A stretch of DNA of 64,000 bases from Apostichopus japonicus (lineage: Eukaryota > Echinodermata > Holothuroidea > Aspidochirotida > Stichopodidae). The position numbers and the translations under genes were made by a program. Location of the stretch: contig NC_092568.1 in assembly GCF_037975245.1 (NCBI RefSeq), positions 4,795,001 to 4,859,000 of the forward strand, in the 5' to 3' direction. The notes beneath the pieces are model-generated. The model searched no databases. It was given only the letters and a program-made list of their open reading frames with translations, and had not been told where the DNA came from. How positions within the stretch are numbered: the first letter of the stretch is position 1; every line of letters begins with the position of its first letter. Of the stretch, positions 55,542 through 64,000 are shown one piece after another.

Positions 55542-56098
55542 TGTGATGCCGTTGGTCATCATATATGTCGCCCTCTATTTGTCGTAGGCTACATTACGTA
55601 ATAATTACAGGTCACGTGATGTCTGCTCACCAGCTCAGCTGAAGCAGACCTCAAGACTTGTGACCAGTCTTCGCTCCCGATCTGAATCGTTTGGTTCGGT
55701 AGTAGCCCTGGCTCCGACCATTGTGGTCGTACTTGTATCTGTCTTGTATTCGTCTTTTATACACTTTTGTACGTATCGTTATAGGACTCTACTTCGGTAT
55801 TGAGACCTCGTTTGTGACCATTATCGTTAAGTGCATGTTTTTCTACCTATTATTGAGGGCTTCGTGCCGATGTATTGTTTGTACCGTGGCTGGTTATAGT
55901 AATAGATTGCGAAATCTACACAGCGCTTGTTCTTTACTCGTTTGTCTATGTGTTATATCTTTTGCATGTAATAGCGAGATTTAAGGCTCGTCGTTACTAA
56001 CATACAAACATCCAAGCCGCATTTGTTTCCATACCACCACCAGTCCTCAGCAGGGAATATTTGGACGCTCCAGAATCTTAGACTGAGTTAGCGTTACA
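55542..56098 (+). repeat. 3' LTR of the Gypsy element
   Basis: 557 bp, TGTGATGCC to GCGTTACA, about 99% identical to the 5' LTR. A purine-rich GGACTGAGAAGGCGATAG just before it may be the polypurine tract. Confidence 0.92.
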
Positions 56099-56358
56099 GT
56101 ATTATTAGCAAATTGTCGCATTTCGGCTTCCGCATATTTAGCAGTAAATTCGTGCGACAACTAAATATGGAAAAGCCGATATTCTAAGAGATGAGAGCTA
56201 TCCAAGTGGGTTTACAAGAATACAACAGAGAAGGATCTTACGGAGACAAAATCAGTCTTTCAGACTGGCTGAAAATGGAACTCCTGCTTACCGAAATTGA
56301 AGGAAAGTTTGCTATCTAGGGCTTCTCAACTCGCCCAAATCGAGGCAGCTCATACTGA
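56099..56358 (+). other. Unique flank with possible interrupted frame
   Basis: An imperfect stem lies at 56121-56185 (CGGCTTCCGCATATTTAG and its near complement). From about 56280 a frame reads into the transposon site at 56358; with one TGA copy of the duplication it would continue in frame beyond 59446. No protein family recognised. Confidence 0.35.
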
Positions 56359-56499
56359 CTACACTCAAAAAAATGAAGTGTTAAATTTGAATCGTAAAGT
56401 GTTGAATTTAACACCCCACCCTGTTTGGATTAGGGACAACACCCACCGGGTTAAATTAACACTTCAAAAGTGTAACATAATATAACACTTTGCGAGTGT

Positions 56500-56830
56500 T
56501 GCCTTAACAACACCCATACAAGTGTCAAAATAACACTTCCTGGTGTTGAAGGTACACTACAGGGAGTAAAATTAACACAATAAAGTGTTCATTTGTTAAA
56601 ACTTCTGGGTGTCAACATGACACTTCAGGAAGTAAAATTAACACCATAAAGTGTTCATTTGTTAGCAGTTCTGGGTGTCAAAATTGCACTTCAGGGAGTA
56701 TAATTAACACTCTAGTGCACATTTTTTGGCCTTCTGGGTGTCAAAGTTCTGCTTCAGTGAGTAGAATTACCACCATATAGTGTTCATTTGTCATCTGTGT
56801 CAAGATGATACTTAATGGACTCTCAACACA
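56500..56830. repeat. About 68-bp minisatellite with AACAC/GTGTT motifs
   Basis: Four to five diverging copies of a unit with AGGGAGTAAAATTAACAC, ATAAAGTGTTCATTTGTT and TTCTGGGTGTCAA. Units contain short inverted motifs (GTGTTAA/TTAACAC), as in subterminal transposase-binding repeats. Confidence 0.75.
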
Positions 56831-57299
56831 CAATAGTGCTCTCTCGTTTATACTTCTGGATGTATATTTAACTGCTGGTTTGTAAAGTTTTACATGTTTA
56901 TTATGTAACGCAAATACAATACTGTTATGTAAAATTTTGCCAGAAAAGTTTACATCGCACCCGTTTAGTAAATATTTTTTACAGGTTTTAGGTAAATTAT
57001 TACCTAGTAATTAGGTAAACAATATGGATGCATGTTTGAATCGCTCACAGCAGAAAGTTACATTTAAGAGAGAGCAAAAAGCAATGACAACACAAACAAT
57101 TCAGAATGTGGGATTTTCAGCAATTAAACACCCTACTACCTTCCTATTCCAGAGGTCCATTTATTATATCCCATTAAATGTAAAACGAACAATTTAGGCT
57201 ATAAAAGTATTGTCTTGTGGAATTAAGTCAACTTAAAAGTGCCAACATTTTCAAATGCTACAGTGCAGTTACTTGGTCTTTATTTTTTTGCACATGCCT

Positions 57300-57790
57300 T
57301 TTTTTCTAGATTAAAGACAAAGAAACAACTCTTCCCAAAGTCAATTTCAAATAAGCAACAACTTTAGAAAAATTCTGATCCATGGGATGAGAAAACATGG
57401 AGTGCTGTGTATGATGACTGCTACACTACAGTGACTATGTCTTTGTTGTTGGCAAATGCCTTTTGGTATTCCAGATTAAACGCAAGAAACAACTCTTCCC
57501 AAAGTCAATTTCAAATAAGCAACAACTTTAGATATATGCTGATCCGTGGGATGAGAAAACGTGGAGTACTGTCTATGATGACTGCTACACTGCAGTTACT
57601 TTGTCTTTGTTGTTGGCTCGTGCCTTTGGTATTCCAAATTAAACACAAAGAAAAAACTCTTCCCAAAGAAAATTCCAAATAAGCAACAACTTTACATACA
57701 TTCTGATCCGTAAGATGAGGAAACATGGAGTTCTGTCTATGACAACTGCTAAACTGCAGTAACTTTGTCTTTTTTGTCGGCACGGTGAGC
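57300..57790. repeat. About 165-bp tandem repeat, about 3 copies
   Basis: The unit includes AACAACTCTTCCCAAAGTCA, AATAAGCAACAACTTTA, GATCCGTGGGATGAGAAAAC and ATGATGACTGCTACACT. Copies begin near 57317, 57485 and 57645. Confidence 0.8.
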
Positions 57791-57816
57791 ATAAAAATCT
57801 CGAATCTGGTTGCGTT

Positions 57817-58078
57817 TCACACCACCAGGCAACTTGTAGACAACTTTTTGGAAAAATTCCCAGGCACCGAGACTTGCAATTTGGTATAATTCAGATTTAA
57901 CAGGTAGAATAATTTGAAGCAAACATCAATGGCTTCATAAATGTCCTCTGGGGTAGGGCATGTCTCTGGATGATCACAAATGACTGCTTGGGGTGTATTT
58001 TGTTTCCTCCAAGAAGTAACACATATTGCTGAGGTCTTTCTGAAATCTTTTTCAAATAGAATTCCAAGTTGATGCTTC
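57817..58078 (-). pseudogene. Fragment resembling the uncharacterised SAMD3-like family of fish and invertebrates
   Basis: An acceptor (TGTTACTTAG) precedes 58078 on the minus strand. One frame reads FYLKKISERPQQYVLLLGG; after a shift near 57960 the other reads CPTPEDIYEAIDVCFKLFYL then NLNYTKLQ. The pattern of a conserved hydrophobic segment, xxEAIDxxFKxFYxxNLxYP, is familiar from C-terminal parts of large uncharacterised SAM-domain-like proteins. The family assignment is from memory and weak. Probably a captured or transposon-encoded gene, now broken. Confidence 0.4.
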
Positions 58079-59446
58079 CTAAGTAACAACAAAGAAAAGA
58101 AAAGAAAATTCCCATCATAATGAAGTTGTGTTAAAACCTTCTTGGAGCATAAGCAGTTTTTTACAAGTACCCCTCACAAAACATGAACATTCCTAAAAAA
58201 AATGCCCACAATTTAATCAGTTGTGATTCTAACTTCTTCAAGTACGTTTGAATCTAGAAAGCCAGATGGCCTATAGTGATTACTTGTCAAAACAGGAACT
58301 TGCATTAAACTTTCATCAGACAAGGAAGGCAACTTTTATAACCAATGCATCATGTTAACAATGCTTAAAACAATGCTCACTCCCACTGCAATTGTGTAGA
58401 TTGATATGAATTATAACAGCTAGATCACTTCCATAAGATAGCTAAATTATAGTTGGGCCTAGGTCTAAAAGTATCACCAATCCACATCAGCTTCGGCCTA
58501 CTTGCTACAACTTACAAGCTAAAATGGCAATTAGTGGTAATTATATATTGCATTACATGAATATATGTTTATCCCTTATTGAACATAGTACCAGCGTAAC
58601 TATAGGCCCATGCCCGATGCTATTTAAAATGCATTGTCTTGAAATAGCCTAAGTATACCCTACTAGTACTAGGCCTAGTAGTAGTACTACTTAAAAAAGT
58701 GACTCGCAGGGTATACGAAGTTACGGTTAACGCACAAAAAGGAATAGAATGCACTAGATTACAATAAAGGCCTAGACCAAAGTCCTCCGTCCGTCCGAAG
58801 GCAATTCCGTTTACTGTTTACTTGTATGTAGGCTACACTGATTCGTTGACAATTATGAGTTGACTATGACAAACAGCAGCTAGCCTATTATATTAACTTA
58901 TAGTATGACTTTAACGTTAGGTCTACGTAACGCAAGCGATTCAAATGTATTCGTCTACCCAGCTTAGTCGTGGGTCTCTAAGCATATCTCGTTCTTGTCA
59001 CGTACACTTACATAATATCAAAACATACCTTCGAATTTTTCAATCAATTCTTCCAGGCCCCAGTCTCCTATAACGTCATTTTCATGCCATTGTAGCTCGT
59101 TATCGCACAGTCAGTACGTAACGTTTTGTGGCTTGAACGTATATATGGCTGTGGTTACTATAGTACATTTAGTAACGATAAAGGTCGACAAACTGGTACA
59201 AGTATTGCTAGGTACGGTAAATGGATGTTCACGGTACGGTGGTACTTACACTAAGAATCCAGCTGACGGGAGGTTTGACCAATCAGAATACTCGAACTGA
59301 AAGTACACTTCTGCAGGTGTTAAAAAATCCACGCTACATAAATTATGTAACCCTACTCAGGGTCAGAGTAACCCTTCAGGTGTAGGGTGAACGGTTACAC
59401 CTGGAAAGTGTTAAAATTCAACACTCCATTTTTTTGCGTGTAGTGA

Positions 59447-60266
59447 CATCTATAAGGAAATGTCCGTAATTTACAGTATAGGATACCCAATATGCCTTTG
59501 GCGAACGGCCATTCCACAGTTAAACTATAACCAGGCCTCTAGGACTGATTGGTGCACAAATCATGATATTCTTTTACCACGTTTGGTTAGTTGTAAAAAC
59601 TCATTCGCAAAAGGCAAGCAATATCTTATGCAACATTATAATCAGTTGTATGCTTGAGCAAAGTGGTAAGTGCATGAACAAATTTTTTAGGGCCTAGTTC
59701 TTTTCGTTTTGTTTACCCAATTGTCATGACAAATTTTTGTGAAAAAATATTAAAAATTTCCACCTTTATCGCCCTGCCTATCATAAAAGATAACAACAGA
59801 TCACTAAAGTTTACAGAGATAGTCTGGTTTGCATGCATGGGACACTATAAAATGCAATTAATGGACTATAGCATATAGCCTAGCCTACTTCTAGAGGAAA
59901 GTGGCACTAATACTGTACGTAGCAAATTCACGTTCATTAATTTTGGTTGGTAAGAACAGATATTGAAGGCCTGATAGTACTTTATTAGAAGTGGCATATT
60001 CTCTACATGCCAAACCTCACTGCAGAATAAAACTTCTTAAATATCTATGGACCCCAATAGTGTCCATGCAATATGTACAATAATGGGAATATTCCATTTC
60101 AAACACTGATATAGAGTTGTAATTCAATTTTAAGGCACTTCAGCTAGAACTACCAATTCTGCATCCCATATATTTGTGTATGTTTTTTAATTTTTTTGTT
60201 TTTTTTGGGGGGGGGGGCAAAAAACATGATATCTCCTTGATCATGAGTTTTCTTATCTCTTTGAAG
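59447..60266. other. Little visible; possible end of interrupted frame
   Basis: The frame from 56280-56358 would resume here and stop near 59657. From there to 60266 the sequence is AT-rich with a T/G homopolymer run (60187-60218). Confidence 0.35.
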
Positions 60267-62628
60267 GGTTTCATCTTGGCATAGATAAACCAGACAACAG
60301 AATATGTCTAGATTCTATTGGAAAACTATCAACGTTGATGTAACAAGGTATGTTTAACAGGATGTCAAAGCGTCATTGTCATGTAGACCTACGAACACGT
60401 CTCCATAGCATTCCTGTAACTGGATCATGGAAACAGGTAAATTCTCAATCTGTTTTAATTGTACAGGATGTCAGCAGTATGCAGTGAAGGTCTAGTTTAG
60501 TTAACGTCACTCTTTCTGGACAAATTAAACATTTACAAGTTTAAAGGTAGTCTGTATTGGCCCTAAATTTTGGCCACTTTAATTGCTAGAAGTTTTCAAA
60601 AAAAGTACTTTCCTGGGGGTAATAACCCTTTAAATTGTGCTCAGACATTCTAAATGATGCGACACGAGATGATTCAATGTCCCAGTGAGGTAAATTTCCT
60701 CCAGGGAAATAAACATACTTAAAAAAGTTGTCCATAGTGAAAATTTGGCATATTTAGGGCCAATTCAGCATACCTTAAAGCCACACTCTGGCCTAACTGC
60801 AGAGCAACCATCAATATAGGCATGTAATTGTAAGTTGCAAAACGTGGCGTACCATTTTCCTGGTTTAGTGGTTGAAGCGGTTATAAATACATGGTACAGT
60901 ATGGTGTAAGTTACATTTTCATGTTTGCAAGGTAAAAATAATTGGCCTAAATCCACCAACACCCTGTTTTGATCAGATATCCCTGTTTTTATCTAGATCT
61001 GTGTACAGAATGAAGCATTGGAATATAACAACATTCAAGGCAAAGCCTGCAACTTGTAAAAGTTTTTGCAATTAGCACCTAAATGCTGTCTTCTTTCTCG
61101 ACAAGTTGGTGTAGATCTTATTGTTCCTCTACCAGTGACAGCTGCCAAGCGACTGTACATAATAACACTGTCTGACTTCTATTCAAAGTGGCCTGAGACT
61201 AAGGCAGTGCCTGACAAGACTGCAGCCTCAACTTCTAATTTCATTACTGATGTGATGATGAGGTAAGCATGTCTTAAAAAGTGAATAATTTTCTGTAGTT
61301 AGTTCCAATATGAATGGCATCATATCTGTTATTTGTACCATGCACATAACTCGTAGTGTATGCCATGGCAGAATGCTGTGTTTGAGTATAACTATTTCCA
61401 ATTAGGTATTAAGCATACAGAAAGGTCATGAAGGTAGGTGAGAACCGAGAAAGTGTACTGTTAGTCTTTGCAGGTTAAGTCCCCATTAACAAGTTTATAT
61501 GTACGTAGTTTTTGTTCCTATATTTACTTGCAAAGGTTCCACCTCTGGTTCTTAAGTAGCATATAGCACATCCCCAACAAGTGATTTTGGCTGGACATGT
61601 TTCACTGCAGCAGACACAGTTTATTTGTTCAAACAAATGATGAGTAAATAATTAAGACCACAGTCCACAGCTAGACAACACCTATTGTGTGTTGTTTTTC
61701 AAAAAGGTTTTGGACAGTCTGATATTGTAACCACATGGAACTTTTCTGTTTATAAAGTGTGAACTTATTACTACTTGGCTTTTTTGACAGGAACTTCGAC
61801 ACGATAAGAGAGATAATTTATCAACTGAGTTTTGATACCATTTCTCTGTTAGGTCCGTTGTGGAAAATTGCTAAATGTGTTTGTGTGTGTGGTGGGGGAT
61901 ATTTCCTGAAACCCCATTTCTTTGGCAAAATAAGGCAATGTTTAGGTCTCTTGATGCAAAATGATGTATAACAGTACATTTTACTATAATAATGTTTAGC
62001 TAGCATAATTTGTTTTTGCATTTGGGTCATACAGAGGGTGTTTTGAACCCCCGTGGATCCTGATTCAGGACAATTAATGCTTGATCGGCATTAAACAGTC
62101 ATAACATGCACACATACATCAATAGAGCACCAAAAGGCATCAAACTTCTGTTGTATCCTAGCTTACTCTAATTTGATAAATGTCTGATATTAAATTAATT
62201 AATATGTCACAAATGTTGTATTGGCTCATGTGGTTAAACCTTTTCAGGTTTGGTAGTGAACTGTACAATATAGCGCCAAAATAATGACATACAATCTCCA
62301 ATAAAAAAAAATGGAGCCAGTAATCCCATAAACATGTAGGTGTCACAATAAAAGATCATCCAATTAACTCAATGCCTAAGCATAGTTCAGTTGTACACTA
62401 TACAGTCTACACTTAACCAATATGGTGAATGTTTATCACCTTTGTAGTGGAGCTTCCACATAAACCTCTCAAGATGATAATTTATTTTATATATGACTTA
62501 CAGTGTGGCATTCGCTACTCATCATATTGCTTTCAACTATTGTTTTGCACAGATTTGGTTGTACTGATATCTCATCTCTGACCACCAATGGAGGGAGTAT
62601 GTATGAAGTTAACAGAATACATGTCTAG
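60267..62628 (+). pseudogene. Spliced integrase-like gene (gypsy-integrase/KRBA2-like), decayed
   Basis: Four pieces in order: about 60267-60343 (FHLGIDKPDNRI, like the H..G.DK..RI zinc region); about 60361-60436 (LHSIPVTGSWKQ, donor GTAAAT); about 61105-61262 (VGVDLIVPLPV, DFYSKWPETKAVPDKTA, donor GTAAGC); and 62553-62628 after acceptor TTTTGCACAG (FGCTDISS, NGGSMYEVN, stop). The last two join in phase 2. It follows the integrase core of Gypsy-derived or Ginger-type genes. The second catalytic Asp (normally SDQG) is replaced by TTNGG, and one junction is out of frame, so it is dead. Confidence 0.6.
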
Positions 62629-64000
62629 ACGATTTTCGTAGCAGTTAACTTGTTACCGACAATAATCTTGTCTTTCACTCTAACATATCATCAGAGAAAA
62701 TTTCGTCGGCTGCTACACGATTAAGCAAAGACAGGCCATTGACCTTTCACTGCCAGTCGTTCGGTGGAAATCTATATATTTGCAGTTCAAGTTGAAGGGA
62801 TGTGACGCTCGAAATTCTTTATCACTTCATTACTTCATTAAATAACAAATAAGAAGGCGTGTTTCTTAGTTCTGGAAATTGTGTTCAAGATAAGTTCTCA
62901 TAGTAAAACATATAACCGACCATATTCGGCTTCCTGTTGTAACTTTTGCTGTTATGGAGTTCTGTGTAAGTCTTAACGAAAAACCCGTTGGATACATGAG
63001 AATCAGCTATTTTATTTGTAATTTACAATCAAGATTAAACTATTGACGGTATCAAGTTACACATTAAAGCATTATATAAGTAATCCTACTGTTTGTGGAA
63101 AGCAGTTCAAGGGGGGAATTCTAATAGGGAAACTTCTGCATGGTTTTATTGAGGTCTTTACAAACTCCAAGGAGGATGTACTTCATCCGGATTATGAGAG
63201 TTTCAAGTACATATTGTTTGAAGAAGAGTGACAGTAGTATATCATTCTAATTAAGCAATACCTCCCTGCTTGAAGGATGCTCTAGAAAGCATGGATTATC
63301 TTTAGTTGCATCAGAGCTACAAAGGGAGAGTCATCATTCCAGTTAAATTTCCCCATGCAGGGGGTAGGAAGTGGGGGGTGGGCACACAACATCAGAGGGA
63401 CATTTTCTCATTCCACAACCACCACTCGTTATGCTATAAACCGATACACACCGGCCATATCACTTAAATATATATGATGTGTTAGTATGTTATCAATACT
63501 ATTGATTGAGATTGTTTATTGTTAACCGTGCTACAAAAATATATGGGATGACATTTTAAAATAGCATGTACAGACAGTGCCCCCCCCCCCGGCTCCCTGA
63601 TCCCATGTATATTCATTTTTCACTCTTTGCCCAGTCTGATATAGATTCAGAATATTGTGTTTGTGCATGACTATCATCCAATTTCATGTTTTGATTTTTA
63701 CTATATTCACTTTCTTTGAACAAACTTTTCTCTACAAAAATGACATATTTAAAGTGTGAGAAACATGATGAGACAAAAAATCTAGCATATTGCATCCTGC
63801 TCTGTCCTATTTGCTTTATTCTTTCCCTTGTTTGGCTTTGTTTTGTTTCCTGTATGTTTGCAGCTCTTTTGAAGAGGATATCGTTCTAAAATATCTTTTC
63901 TAATTTGAACTACTTTTGTCCAATAAGAAACATTCATAATAAGAAACAACGAACCTTTTATCACTGGATTTTCCTGGAATGCCATTTGTCTATACAAATG
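62629..64000. other. No gene seen at the right edge
   Basis: Frames such as 63043-63231 have no recognisable motif or paired splice sites. A C run lies at 63581-63591. The integrase-like gene may continue beyond, but no further exon was recognised. Confidence 0.4.

Larger units (their letters stand above)
41749..56098 (+). mobile_element. Gypsy-type LTR retrotransposon, complete ends, inactivated, 14.35 kb
   Basis: It has LTRs of 556 and 557 bp beginning TGTGATG and ending GTTACA, flanked by the 4-bp duplication GTAT (41745-41748 and 56099-56102). The internal order is gag, protease, RT, RNase H, integrase, then an extra ORF; integrase after RNase H is the Gypsy order. Without the nested elements 45824-49015 and 49824-52009 it would be about 9.0 kb. 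The frames carry several lesions. Confidence 0.92.
56359..59443. mobile_element. TIR element with TGA duplication, 3085 bp
   Basis: Ends CTACACTCAAAAAAATGAAG and, in reverse complement, CTACACGCAAAAAAATGGAG. TGA lies at 56356-56358 and 59444-59446. It contains a 68-bp minisatellite near the left end, about three copies of a 168-bp repeat and a minus-strand broken exon. Superfamily not assigned: a three-base duplication would fit Harbinger or Academ, but the ends are not typical. A TA duplication with CAC ends is the alternative reading. Confidence 0.65.

Noticed and set aside
1-64000. CRISPR array or prokaryotic operon
   Set aside because: Spliced genes and animal transposons throughout; the tandem repeats have no spacer structure.

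Overview
The window looks like nuclear DNA from an animal, most likely a marine invertebrate and plausibly a deuterostome such as an echinoderm. This is inferred from AT-rich sequence, GT-AG introns, phase-1 Ig exons, and a mix of Penelope, CR1, Gypsy, hAT, THAP/TTAA and tRNA-SINE elements. No bacterial or viral gene organisation is seen. The species cannot be named from sequence alone.

Positions 1-29,500 hold a tandem segmental duplication. Each unit carries a four-exon, minus-strand immunoglobulin-superfamily receptor: signal peptide, V-like domain, three further Ig-like domains, a Ser/Pro/Thr stem encoded by a minisatellite, one membrane helix and a short tail. Copy A (29-5012) is intact. 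Copy B (18732-23160) keeps three good exons but has lost the start codon and frame of its signal-peptide exon. Downstream of each gene lies paralogous non-coding sequence (about 6.1-9.0 kb and 23.9-29.1 kb) with a decayed plus-strand Ig exon. Between the units sit a Penelope-like element in a 1.7-kb perfect inverted repeat (9044-13327), two tandem tRNA-derived SINEs and small MITEs.

Positions 29,500-41,750 hold a degenerate CR1-like LINE on the minus strand (about 30619-36180). Its ORF1 is split by a non-autonomous hAT element (33789-34814) with a perfect 8-bp target duplication. Beyond it are a remnant that looks like a Penelope 3' end, a higher-order satellite (about 570-bp period made of about 195-bp monomers, recurrent TGACGTCA), an orphan exon, and an inverted satellite monomer.

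Positions 41,749-56,098 are one complete but dead Gypsy-type LTR retrotransposon. Its LTRs differ by about 4 substitutions and 1 indel, and a GTAT target duplication flanks it. Its pol is broken by two nested transposons whose ends can be set to the base because one target-duplication copy keeps the flanking pol frame: a TTAA-flanked element (45824-49015) with remnants of a P2X7-ballast-like gene and a THAP gene, and a hAT-like element (49824-52009) that itself contains another hAT MITE (50948-51323). Between pol and the 3' LTR is an intact 241-codon accessory ORF (54083-54808) with a zinc-finger-like N-terminus.

Positions 56,099-64,000 hold a TGA-flanked inverted-repeat element (56359-59443) carrying tandem repeats and a broken gene fragment, then spliced, decayed exons of an integrase-like gene (60267-62628), then sequence with no recognisable gene.

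The best candidates for undescribed biology are the Ig receptor pair, the TTAA element with two captured-looking gene remnants, the Gypsy accessory ORF, the related hAT MITE family, and the conserved terminal hairpin resembling a hammerhead core in Penelope ends.
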